From CAZPZR01 sp964591105 (lineage in GTDB: Bacteria; Bacillota; Clostridia; Lachnospirales; Lachnospiraceae): a stretch of 39,705 nt of DNA. Both the position numbers and the translations under genes were made by a program. The stretch covers positions 1 through 39,705 of the forward strand of contig CAZPZR010000010.1 in the NCBI GenBank assembly GCA_964591105.1, given 5' to 3'. This document shows positions 31,823 through 39,689 of this stretch, in pieces (position 1 is the first letter of the stretch; each line of letters starts with the position of its first letter). The notes under the pieces are model-generated. The model did no database searches and was not told where the DNA came from. It saw only the letters and a program-made list of their open reading frames with translations.

Positions 31823-33448
31823 ATGATTACATTGACGGGGAAGAAAGTTTCCGAAGGGATTGCCATTGGGAAGCTTTCATTTTATAAAAGAGATATTAAA
31901 GAAGTAAAACGTATTTATGTCAAAGATATAGAGAAAGAAGTACAGCGTTTTCAGAAAGCAAAGGATCGCGCATTTCAAGAATTGAAGAACTTGTACAGCG
32001 CTTCTGTACGCGAAGTAGGAGAAGCGAATGCGGCAATCTTTGAGATGCAGCAGCAAGTACTGAGTGACGTGGATTTCGTAGATGGAATCACGAATATTAT
32101 TGTAGAGCAGAAGCTGAATGCAGAGTTTGCGGTTATGTCTTCTGCGGATACATTTATTAAGACAAGTGCTGAGAAAGAGAAGGGATATGTACAGGGAAGA
32201 GAAGCAGACGTTAAGGACGTTGCACTCCGTCTCGTTCGTATTCTCTCTAGAAGCTGGAAAGACCGATTGCTGACAGATGAGCCATTTATTATGGCTGCGC
32301 CAGAATTATATCCAAGTGAGGCAGTACAGCTGGATAAATCTAAGGTACGTGGATTTGTAACGATGTATGGCACAATCAATTCCCATACAGCAGTGCTTGC
32401 ACGTACAAAAGGAATTCCATCCGTAATTGGACTTGGAGAATCTTTGAAGAAAGAATACGATGGGAAGACGATCATCGTAGATGGATTTGAAGGAAAAGTA
32501 TATATTGAACCTGATTATACAACACTGACTCGCATGAAGCAGAAGCAGGATGAAAACCGTACACAGGTAATGAATCTGGAACGATTAAAAGGGAAGGAAA
32601 ACATTACGCAGAGTGGACAGAAGATTGATATCTTTGCCAATATTGCAAGCCGTGAAGACATTGAGAATGTACTTCGAAGTGATGCCGGCGGAATTGGATT
32701 ATTCCGTAGTGAGTTCTTATATATGGACAATGGCGGTAAGCTTCCAACAGAAGAACAGCAATTCCAGGTATACAAGCTTGCAGCAGAGTCTATGGGAACA
32801 AAGCCGGTAATCATTCGTACAGCTGATATCGGTGGAGATAAGAATATACCAGGGCTGAACTTAAGTGATGACAAGAATCCTGCAATCGGTATGAGAGGGA
32901 TTCGAGTATCGTTAGAAAAAGAAGAGATGTTTAAGACACAGCTTCGCGCGATTCTTCGTGCATCCATGTATGGAAATGTTTCCATTATGTTGCCAATGAT
33001 TACTTCTGTAGAAGAAGTAAAAAAGGCGAAACGATTGCTGGAGAGAGCAAAGAAAGAATTGAAGGAAGCAAAGACTTCTTATGATGATAGTATTAAGGTT
33101 GGTGTCATGATTGAGACTCCTGCAGCTGTCATGATCAGTGGAGATTTGGCAAGAGAAGCAGACTTTTTCAGTGTAGGTACGAACGATTTAGCACAGCTGA
33201 CACTGGGAATGGACAGGGGCAATGAAAAACTGGCGAATTATTATGATTCCCAGCATCCAGCACTCCTGAAGATGATTCGAATTGTTGCAAATAATGTTCA
33301 TTTAGAAGGAAAGACAATTACCGTGTGTGGAGATTTAGCTGCGGATTTGTCTATGACAGAATACTTTGTACAGATTGGAATTGATGGATTATCTGTTGCA
33401 CCACTTCAAGTATTGGGGCTTCGTAAGAGAATTCGTGAAATTCAGTAA
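31823..33448 (+). CDS. ptsP: Phosphoenolpyruvate-protein phosphotransferase (PTS enzyme I)
   Basis: 541 residues. Enzyme I passes phosphate from PEP to HPr. The phospho-His is H188 in GTINSHTAVLAR (183-194). PEP-domain elements include TADIGGDKNIPGL, IGMRGIRVSLEK, FFSVGTNDLAQLTLG and DRGNE, and the conserved cysteine is at about 501 (VCGDLAAD). Several signature positions differ from the usual consensus: GGxTSH is here GTINSH, TNDLTQY is TNDLAQL, and the RGIRI region is RGIRV. The core catalytic residues are present, so it should be active, but it may be a divergent paralogue. AAAGGACG precedes the ATG. No HPr gene is next to it. Confidence 0.93.
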   Translation: MITLTGKKVSEGIAIGKLSFYKRDIKEVKRIYVKDIEKEVQRFQKAKDRAFQELKNLYSASVREVGEANAAIFEMQQQVLSDVDFVDGITNIIVEQKLNAEFAVMSSADTFIKTSAEKEKGYVQGREADVKDVALRLVRILSRSWKDRLLTDEPFIMAAPELYPSEAVQLDKSKVRGFVTMYGTINSHTAVLARTKGIPSVIGLGESLKKEYDGKTIIVDGFEGKVYIEPDYTTLTRMKQKQDENRTQVMNLERLKGKENITQSGQKIDIFANIASREDIENVLRSDAGGIGLFRSEFLYMDNGGKLPTEEQQFQVYKLAAESMGTKPVIIRTADIGGDKNIPGLNLSDDKNPAIGMRGIRVSLEKEEMFKTQLRAILRASMYGNVSIMLPMITSVEEVKKAKRLLERAKKELKEAKTSYDDSIKVGVMIETPAAVMISGDLAREADFFSVGTNDLAQLTLGMDRGNEKLANYYDSQHPALLKMIRIVANNVHLEGKTITVCGDLAADLSMTEYFVQIGIDGLSVAPLQVLGLRKRIREIQ

Positions 33449-33530
33449 GATAAGTGAGAAATGGGCGTCGGTGTTCCGGCGCTCTTTTAACCAGTAAATC
33501 TTTGAGATTGTAAAGAAAGGAACCAGAAAG

Positions 33531-35768
33531 TTGAGCATATACGATACATTGAATGACAAACAGAAGGAAGCAGTATTATATACGGACGGACCTCTTTTGA
33601 TTTTAGCTGGAGCAGGTTCTGGGAAAACAAGAGTATTGACACATCGAGTAGCATATTTGATTGAAGAGCGTGGAGTGAATCCATGGAACATCCTTGCAAT
33701 CACATTTACCAATAAAGCAGCGGGAGAGATGCGCGAGCGAGTAGACCGTTTGGTTGGATTTGGTTCAGAGAGCATATGGGTAAGTACTTTTCATTCGATG
33801 TGTGTGAGAATCCTGCGAAGACATATTGGATTGTTAGGATATGATACGAATTTTACAATTTATGATACAGACGATCAGAAGACCTTGATGAAAGATGTAT
33901 GCAAATTGCTGCAGATTGATACAAAAGTATATCGTGAACGCGCATTGATGAGTGCAATTTCTCATGCAAAAGATGAATTGATCACACCAGAAGAGATGAT
34001 GCTTGAGGCTGGCGGGGATTTTGGAAAAAAGAAAATTGCGGAAGTATATGCAGAGTATGAGAAACAACTGCGTGCGAATAATGCATTAGATTTCGACGAT
34101 TTATTAGTAAAGACGGTTCAGTTATTCCAAACACAGCGCGATGTATTGGATTACTATCAGGAACGATTCCGCTACATCATGGTGGACGAATATCAGGATA
34201 CCAACACTGTGCAGTTTGAACTGATTCGTTTATTATCTGCAAGATACAGAAACTTGTGTGTCGTTGGTGATGACGACCAGTCTATTTACAAGTTCCGCGG
34301 TGCGAATATTAAAAATATTTTGAACTTTGAGCAGGTATTTGAAGATGCGAAAGTTATTAAGTTAGAGCAGAACTATCGTTCAACCAGCAATATTTTGAAT
34401 GCGGCAAATGCAGTGATTCATAATAATAAAGGCAGAAAAGATAAGACTCTTTGGACAGACAATGGTGAAGGAAATGCGTTGAATTTCCGCCAGTTCGATA
34501 CCGCATATGACGAAGCGGAATATATTGTAAGCGATATTCGTGAACGTGTAGAAAAAGGAGAAACGACGTATCAGGACTATGCGATTTTGTATCGAACAAA
34601 TGCGCAGTCCCGTCTATTTGAAGAAAAGTTTGTAACAGCAAATATTCCATATAAGATTGTCGGCGGCATCAATTTCTATGCCAGACGAGAAATCAAAGAT
34701 TTGCTGTCATATTTGAAAACGGTTGATAATGGAAAAGATGACCTTGCTGTGCGCAGAATCATCAATGTGCCAAAGCGTGGAATTGGACTTACAAGTATTA
34801 ACCGCGTGCAAGAATATGCAATTTCCAGAGATATCGGATTTTATGATGCACTGCGTGCAGTGGATCTGGTGCCAAATATTGGGCGTGGAGCGTCCAAGAT
34901 GGAATCCTTTGTAGCGCTGATTGAGCATTTTAAACTGGATGCTCAGGAAATGACGATTTCAGACTTGATGAAGGAAATCATCGAAGAAACAGGGTATATC
35001 GAAAGTTTGAAAGCTGAGGATTCAGAAGAGGCAGAAGCAAGAATTGAAAATATTGACGAACTTTTGAGTAAAATTGCAGCATATGAGGAAATGTGCCAGG
35101 ATAACCAGGAGCCTGCAACATTGAGTGGATTCTTAGAAGAAGTAGCATTAGTTGCAGATATTGACAGCCTGGATGAAGACAGTGATTATGTAGTGCTGAT
35201 GACCTTACATAGTGCAAAGGGATTGGAATTCCCACATGTATATCTTGCGGGGATGGAAGATGGAATTTTCCCAAGTTATATGACAATTACGGGAGACGAT
35301 CCAGATGAACTGGAAGAGGAGCGACGCTTGTGTTACGTAGGAATTACGAGAGCAGAGAAAGACTTGACATTGACCTGTGCCAGAAGACGTATGGTGCGAG
35401 GAGAAACTCAGTTTAATAAGATGTCAAGATTCCTGAAAGAGATTCCAATGCACTTATTGTCTACAGGTGCGGTATTTGAGAAAGAGAAGAAACAGGAAGA
35501 AGCGGTAAAAGCAAGCGCATATATGCAAGCAAGACAGGCATTCAAATCCAAAGCATTTGCGACTGCAAGCCCAATCAAATCGTTTGGTTCCCCATCATCC
35601 AAAGGACTGGATTATGGTGTGGGAGACCGAGTGAAACATATGAAATTCGGAGAAGGAACAGTAACTAATATTGTGGAGGGTGGACGCGACTTCGAAGTGA
35701 AGGTAGATTTTGATGGTCCAGGTACAAAAAAGATGTTCGCAGCATTTGCAAAATTGCAGAAAGTCTAA
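33531..35768 (+). CDS. pcrA: UvrD/PcrA family ATP-dependent DNA helicase
   Basis: 745 residues, the PcrA length. The superfamily 1 motifs are: Q-motif LNDKQKEAVLY, Walker A AGAGSGKT (26-33), VDEYQDTN near 218, GDDDQSIYKFRG, LEQNYRSTSNIL, MTLHSAKGLEFPHVYL and ERRLCYVGITRA. The C-terminal Tudor-like domain (about 695-745, DYGVGDRVKHMKFGEGTV) is typical of PcrA and contacts RNA polymerase. It unwinds DNA in repair and replication restart. The start is a TTG at 33531, preceded by AAAGGA; no ATG in frame lies nearby, and the conserved Q-motif begins at residue 7. Confidence 0.96.
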   Translation: MSIYDTLNDKQKEAVLYTDGPLLILAGAGSGKTRVLTHRVAYLIEERGVNPWNILAITFTNKAAGEMRERVDRLVGFGSESIWVSTFHSMCVRILRRHIGLLGYDTNFTIYDTDDQKTLMKDVCKLLQIDTKVYRERALMSAISHAKDELITPEEMMLEAGGDFGKKKIAEVYAEYEKQLRANNALDFDDLLVKTVQLFQTQRDVLDYYQERFRYIMVDEYQDTNTVQFELIRLLSARYRNLCVVGDDDQSIYKFRGANIKNILNFEQVFEDAKVIKLEQNYRSTSNILNAANAVIHNNKGRKDKTLWTDNGEGNALNFRQFDTAYDEAEYIVSDIRERVEKGETTYQDYAILYRTNAQSRLFEEKFVTANIPYKIVGGINFYARREIKDLLSYLKTVDNGKDDLAVRRIINVPKRGIGLTSINRVQEYAISRDIGFYDALRAVDLVPNIGRGASKMESFVALIEHFKLDAQEMTISDLMKEIIEETGYIESLKAEDSEEAEARIENIDELLSKIAAYEEMCQDNQEPATLSGFLEEVALVADIDSLDEDSDYVVLMTLHSAKGLEFPHVYLAGMEDGIFPSYMTITGDDPDELEEERRLCYVGITRAEKDLTLTCARRRMVRGETQFNKMSRFLKEIPMHLLSTGAVFEKEKKQEEAVKASAYMQARQAFKSKAFATASPIKSFGSPSSKGLDYGVGDRVKHMKFGEGTVTNIVEGGRDFEVKVDFDGPGTKKMFAAFAKLQKV

Positions 35769-35806
35769 GAAGATTTGCAAAAAATGTAGTAATCAAAGGG
35801 TGATGA

Positions 35807-35815
35807 TGATATAAT
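35807..35815 (+). promoter_or_regulatory. Extended -10 promoter for the DUF4366-like gene
   Basis: TGA then an exact TATAAT (35810-35815) gives an extended -10 with no convincing -35 (TAGTAA). It lies in the 94-nt gap after pcrA, about 48 nt before the ATG. Confidence 0.5.
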
Positions 35816-35862
35816 AATCACAATAACGAACTTGTTTAGAGCAAAGAAAGGACGTGCGAACA

Positions 35863-36105
35863 ATGAACAAATTTGAAGAACTTATGGCAGCGACAAAATT
35901 GAATGAACTGTTGAACAAAAAAGAAGAGGACGAACAGTGCAAGAAGGTTCTTTGGGTACTTGCAATCATTGGTGCAGTTGCAGCAGTAGCAGCAATCGCA
36001 TATGCAGTATATCGTTTCTTTACACCAGATTATCTGGAAGACTTTGAAGATGATTTTGATGACGATTTCGATGATGACTTCTTCAATGATGCAGAGCAAG
36101 TGTAG
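35863..36105 (+). CDS. DUF4366-like small membrane protein with acidic tail
   Basis: 80 residues: a helical, charged N-terminus (NKFEELMAATKLNELLNKKEED), a single transmembrane helix (about 28-53, VLWVLAIIGAVAAVAAIAYAV then YRFF), then a strongly acidic tail of repeated D/F (DDFDDDFDDDFFND). This matches small Lachnospiraceae proteins labelled DUF4366. Orientation suggests a type II or tail-facing protein with the acidic tail on one side. Function is unknown. AAAGGA lies about 10 nt before the ATG at 35863; a GTG at 35854 is also in frame. It sits alone between pcrA and the NYN gene. Confidence 0.8.
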   Translation: MNKFEELMAATKLNELLNKKEEDEQCKKVLWVLAIIGAVAAVAAIAYAVYRFFTPDYLEDFEDDFDDDFDDDFFNDAEQV

Positions 36106-36133
36106 AGAATCTGAATGGACAAGATGAGTAAAG

Positions 36134-36175
36134 AGCAGGTGTAAACCTCACAAGAAGGTGGTTCACCTGCTTTTT
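36134..36175 (+). terminator. Intrinsic terminator after the DUF4366-like gene
   Basis: AGCAGGTG (36134-36141) pairs with CACCTGCT (36164-36171), with an inner AACC/GGTT extension and a bulge, followed by TTTTC. It falls between the small gene and the NYN gene, whose own start is at 36215. Confidence 0.75.
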
Positions 36176-36214
36176 CTTGCAGTTGGTATGCATGAAAAAG
36201 AGAAGGAGACAGAC

Positions 36215-37150
36215 ATGGAAGGACAGTGTTACGCATTATTGATCGATGCGGAAAATATTTCAGCAAAGTATATAAAACCGATTTTGACTGAGTTGTCAAA
36301 ATATGGAAACATCACATACAAGAGAATTTACGGAGATTGGACCAGCACCCAGCATTCAAGTTGGAAAGACGAACTTTTGAAAAACTCCATTCTTCCGATT
36401 CAACAATTTCGATATACGCAAGGGAAGAACGCAACCGATTCTGCAATGATCATTGATGCAATGGATATTTTGTATACAAAAGAAGTGGATGGATTTTGTA
36501 TTGTATCCAGTGACAGTGATTTTACACGACTAGTCAGCCGACTTCGTGAAAGTGGGAAGATGGTAATTGGAATGGGCGAAGATAAGACACCGCTCCCGTT
36601 CCGAAAAGCTTGCGATAAATTTACAATCCTGGAAAACTTGCTGAGTGCGCAGGAGCCAGGAAGCAATGAAGAAGCACCATCTGCACTGCGAAAAGAAAGC
36701 ATTGAAGATGCGGTAATTCAGATGATCATTGAAAATCAAGACAGCAATAAGATTACAGGACTTGGAGAAGTGGGAAGCCGACTAGTAAGCCTTTATCCAG
36801 ACTTTGATGTGCGTAGTTATGGCTACAATATGCTGTCAAAATTTTTGGAAGAATTCAAGAGAATTGACTTGGTGAAGCAGGGGAATTTTGTGTCTGTAGT
36901 GCTCAAAGAAGACCGTGACAAAAAAGAAGACATTGATAAATACGTGTTGCAGCTTGTGAAAAAAGCGGGCAAAGATGGAATAGAACTTAGTACGCTTGGA
37001 AACCGCATTTACGAAAAATATAAAGATTTCCAGATCAGTGATTATGGATATTTTCAGTTTAACCAGTATATGAAGAGTATTCCAAATATTCAGATAGAAA
37101 AAGATGGTACGATTTTGAAGGCCAAATATCATGGCAGCAGTCGTCGATAA
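36215..37150 (+). CDS. NYN domain nuclease-like protein with two LOTUS/OST-HTH-like domains
   Basis: 311 residues. The NYN (PIN-like) domain covers about 1-140, with ALLIDAENIS (D11, N14), ATDSAMIIDAMD (D75) and SSDSDF (D100, D102), the acidic residues expected for metal-dependent RNase activity. A linker leads to two similar winged-helix segments: about 163-231 (EDAVIQMIIENQ... FVSVVL) and about 240-305 (DKYVLQLVKKAG... ILKA), the order of LOTUS/OST-HTH domains. The NYN plus tandem LOTUS arrangement recalls LabA/MARF1-type RNA-control proteins. Substrate is unknown. GAAGGAGA lies about 6 nt before the ATG at 36215; a longer frame from 36158 begins within the terminator hairpin. Confidence 0.85.
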   Translation: MEGQCYALLIDAENISAKYIKPILTELSKYGNITYKRIYGDWTSTQHSSWKDELLKNSILPIQQFRYTQGKNATDSAMIIDAMDILYTKEVDGFCIVSSDSDFTRLVSRLRESGKMVIGMGEDKTPLPFRKACDKFTILENLLSAQEPGSNEEAPSALRKESIEDAVIQMIIENQDSNKITGLGEVGSRLVSLYPDFDVRSYGYNMLSKFLEEFKRIDLVKQGNFVSVVLKEDRDKKEDIDKYVLQLVKKAGKDGIELSTLGNRIYEKYKDFQISDYGYFQFNQYMKSIPNIQIEKDGTILKAKYHGSSRR

Positions 37151-37169
37151 GGAGTGAAAGGATAAGAGT

Positions 37170-38537
37170 ATGAAAAAAGGTCAGATTTATGAAGGAACAA
37201 TTGCATCGGTAGATTTTCCAAATAAAGGGAAAGTATTTCTCCCGGAGGAAGATAAATGTGTAGTAGTTAAAAATGGAGTTCCTGGGCAGAAAGTACGTTT
37301 CTCAGTGAATAAAGTACGAAGTGGAAAAGCAGAAGGAAGAATTCTGGAAGTTGTAGAACCGTCTCCATTGGAAATAGAAGCAGCATGTCCACATTTTGGA
37401 CAGTGTGGGGGATGTACGTATCAGAATCTTCCATATGAAGAACAAGTAAAGATGAAAGAAGCTCAGATTAAAGAAATGATGGATGAAGCTGTAGATGGCG
37501 AATACATTTGGGAAGGTGTAAAAGAAAGTCCAGCACGAGCTGAGTATCGTAATAAGATGGAATTCTCTTTTGGGGATGAATATAAAGATGGTCCACTGGC
37601 ACTTGGAATGCACAAACGTGGAAGCTTCCATGACATTGTAAATGTGACAGAATGTAAGATTGTAGACGAAGATTATCGTAAGATTCTTGCATGTACATTG
37701 GAGTGGGCACAGGAAACAGGACTTCCATACTATCATAAGATGCGTCATACAGGATATTTCCGTCATCTGCTCGTGAGAAAAGCAGTGAAGACAGGGGAAA
37801 TTCTGATTGATCTTGTAACATCTACAGAAAGTACACCAGATTTGCAGGAATGGGTGAAACGTCTGAATGCGTTGGAATTAACAGGAAAAATCGCAGGAAT
37901 TCTCCATACGAATAACGACAGCGTTGCGGATGTAGTAAAAGACGAAGGAACAGAAATTTTGTATGGTCAGAGTTACTTCTATGAAGAACTCCTTGGATTA
38001 AAGTTTAAAATTACACCATTCTCCTTCTTCCAGACCAATTCATTGGGAGCAGAAGTTCTTTATGAGATTGCAAGAGAATATATGGGAAATACAAAAGATA
38101 AAGTTGTATTTGATTTATATAGTGGAACTGGAACGATTGCACAGATTCTTGCACCAGTAGCGAAGAAAGTTGTTGGGGTTGAGATCGTGGAAGAAGCAGT
38201 GGAAGCTGCAAAAGAAAATGCCAAGTTGAATGGATTGGATAATTGTACATTCTGGGCAGGGGATGTTCTGAAAGTGATTGATGAACTCGGAGAAGTTCCG
38301 GATTTGATCATGTTGGATCCACCACGTGATGGGGTAAATCCAAAGGCACTGCTGAAGATTATTAATTTTGGCGTGGACAAGATGGTGTATATTGCATGCA
38401 AACCAACGAGCCTTGCGAGAGATTTGGAAATGCTGCAGGGGCGAGGATATAAGGTGGAAAGAATAGCATGCGTTGATTTATTCCCAGGAACTTACCATGT
38501 GGAGACGGTCTGTCTGCTGTCAAGAAAAGACAAATAA
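37170..38537 (+). CDS. rlmD: 23S rRNA (uracil-C5) methyltransferase RlmD-type
   Basis: 455 residues. The N-terminal TRAM domain (about 1-60), then the [4Fe-4S] cysteines C73, C79 and C82 (CPHFGQCGGC), a central domain, and the SAM-binding DLYSGTGTIAQIL near 313-325. LDPPRDGV with the catalytic cysteine near 410 (YIACKPTSLARD) matches the RumA/RlmD family that makes 5-methyluridine in 23S rRNA; Firmicutes members can act at one or two sites, so the exact target (U747/U1939) is open. It follows the NYN gene by 19 nt with AAGGAGTGA-type ribosome binding, probably co-transcribed. Confidence 0.94.
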   Translation: MKKGQIYEGTIASVDFPNKGKVFLPEEDKCVVVKNGVPGQKVRFSVNKVRSGKAEGRILEVVEPSPLEIEAACPHFGQCGGCTYQNLPYEEQVKMKEAQIKEMMDEAVDGEYIWEGVKESPARAEYRNKMEFSFGDEYKDGPLALGMHKRGSFHDIVNVTECKIVDEDYRKILACTLEWAQETGLPYYHKMRHTGYFRHLLVRKAVKTGEILIDLVTSTESTPDLQEWVKRLNALELTGKIAGILHTNNDSVADVVKDEGTEILYGQSYFYEELLGLKFKITPFSFFQTNSLGAEVLYEIAREYMGNTKDKVVFDLYSGTGTIAQILAPVAKKVVGVEIVEEAVEAAKENAKLNGLDNCTFWAGDVLKVIDELGEVPDLIMLDPPRDGVNPKALLKIINFGVDKMVYIACKPTSLARDLEMLQGRGYKVERIACVDLFPGTYHVETVCLLSRKDK

Positions 38538-38559
38538 ACAACTGAAAAACGTTGAAATC

Positions 38560-38611
38560 AAGGGATTCCGAGTGTAAGTCCAATTTGGGAAAGACTTGGA
38601 ATCCCTTTTTT
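38560..38611 (+). terminator. Intrinsic terminator after rlmD
   Basis: AAGGGATTCC (38560-38569) pairs with GGAATCCCTT (38598-38607), and an inner AAGTC/GACTT helix adds a second stem, followed by a T-run. It closes the housekeeping part of the window. Confidence 0.85.
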
Positions 38612-38740
38612 ATTGTATATGACAGTAGTTCTGTAGTCTGCTCATAGGTAGGGTGGAGTGATGAAACTGCTTTTTAGGGGGTTGAGTGCATAGGACTATT
38701 GTAGTTAATCAATGAAAAGGTAGTATCAGGAAGGTAATAA

Positions 38741-38779
38741 ATATCATTAAATATCAAGTAATATCATGAAAAGTTGACA
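38741..38779 (+). promoter_or_regulatory. Three 10-bp-phased ATATCA repeats upstream of a TTGACA promoter
   Basis: ATATCA occurs at 38741, 38751 and 38761, exactly one helical turn apart, each followed by A-rich sequence (TTAA, AGTA, TGAA). An exact TTGACA -35 starts at 38774; the -10 near 38797-38804 is poor (TGTATT/TATTCT). The rest of the 289-nt gap after rlmD (38612-38740) holds no recognisable gene; a 10-codon ATG frame at 38661 is not supported. Confidence 0.5.
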
Positions 38780-38826
38780 AAGAAAAGGAAATATTATGTA
38801 TTCTGTGATTAATAGAAGGAGATAAA

Positions 38827-39336
38827 ATGAGTAAAAATATAGGATATATTAATTTAGAAAAAGCTGTAGCAAATAATGAATTAAAATTATACTTATCGAG
38901 TGATCCCAAATATACTAGTAAAACAATTCGTGGAGCCGATGTAATGAATGATTTTTTTGATGTAACAGTTGCATTAAATGATTATGGGGAAACTCATGTA
39001 GGATTTGATAAAATTGTTCACTCTGTAATGATGGAAATTTTATCGGAAAATAAAATATTTTGGACATATTCTGTAGTTAATATAATAAATAAACAATTAC
39101 AATTAGAAAAACGAGGAAAAAGTAAAATAGATTTTATTGATGAGCGTTTGTTAATGGCAATAAAGCATGCTATATCTACAAAAAAAGAAAGACTAGAACA
39201 GATTTCTGATTATGAAGGTGCTTTATACACAAACGGTTTAATGGGAGCATACGAAAAAATAGATCAAACAGTTTACGAAAATAAAGGGACCAAGATATGT
39301 GGAAATTTGAAGAAGGAGCACATAGATTTGATTTAA
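38827..39336 (+). CDS. Unknown 169-residue protein, possible immunity-type, A+T rich
   Basis: 169 residues; no family recognised. AGAAGGAG precedes the ATG. The gene is strongly A+T rich, unlike everything upstream, with many AAA, ATA and TTA codons. There is no signal peptide or membrane segment; the N-terminal LEKAVANNELKLYL and a middle acidic/aromatic section (DVMNDFFDVTVALNDYGETHVGF) suggest a small mixed alpha/beta protein. A second frame at 39483 starts with a similar LNEAISKNELKKFL, so the two may be paralogues. Composition, size and neighbourhood are those of immunity genes in polymorphic-toxin loci, but no functional evidence is present. Its last codons overlap a different frame that continues into a toxin-like remnant. 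Confidence 0.65.
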   Translation: MSKNIGYINLEKAVANNELKLYLSSDPKYTSKTIRGADVMNDFFDVTVALNDYGETHVGFDKIVHSVMMEILSENKIFWTYSVVNIINKQLQLEKRGKSKIDFIDERLLMAIKHAISTKKERLEQISDYEGALYTNGLMGAYEKIDQTVYENKGTKICGNLKKEHIDLI

Positions 39337-39482
39337 AAACTGATGAACTTGATGCAGTTCACTTCAGAATGCCTGGCGGGAATGAACTAGGAGCATTCCA
39401 GTTGATTGGATACCGGGCGGGAAAACATTAGGAGGAGCTTCAGAAGCCGTAGTCGACAGATTTAGTACTATAGGAAGGTGTA
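39297..39482 (+). pseudogene. Frame-disrupted coding remnant, toxin-C-terminus-like
   Basis: Two overlapping frames in this region read as plausible protein that is cut by stops. Frame 3 from 39297 gives 44 residues with KFEEGAHRFDLKTDELDAV and HFRMPGGNELGAFQLIG, ending at TAG 39431. Frame 2, open from 39386, gives IPGGKTLGGASEAVVDRFST before ending at 39508. A single insertion or deletion near 39400-39410 would join them. Its composition is less A+T rich than the flanking genes. It looks like the end of a longer, now broken gene, perhaps a toxin; identity is not established. Confidence 0.5.
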
Positions 39483-39689
39483 ATGATGGGAATATTAGAT
39501 ATGCTTAATGAAGCAATAAGTAAAAATGAATTAAAAAAATTTTTGCTAGGTACAACAGAATATATGATACCTAGTAGAGAAGGATACGAATCAGATAGAA
39601 TATCAGCTCTTAAACTAGGTATCCATGAAATGTATAAAAATAATCCAGAATCGTCCATTAGACGAGGTATATCCAATCCTTTACATTGA
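39483..39689 (+). CDS. Short A+T-rich ORF, paralogous N-terminus to the 38827 gene
   Basis: 68 residues, starting MMGILDMLNEAISKNELKKFL; a GAAGGTG ribosome binding site sits 3-6 nt before the paired ATGs at 39483 and 39486. The first 20 residues resemble the N-terminus of the 169-residue protein, after which similarity is lost and the frame ends at TGA 39687-39689, near the window edge. It may be a shortened or frameshifted immunity-type gene; sequence beyond the window is needed to decide. Confidence 0.5.
   Translation: MMGILDMLNEAISKNELKKFLLGTTEYMIPSREGYESDRISALKLGIHEMYKNNPESSIRRGISNPLH

Noticed and set aside
38661..38693. 10-codon ATG frame in the gap after rlmD
   Set aside because: Too short, with no conserved features, and no supporting context.
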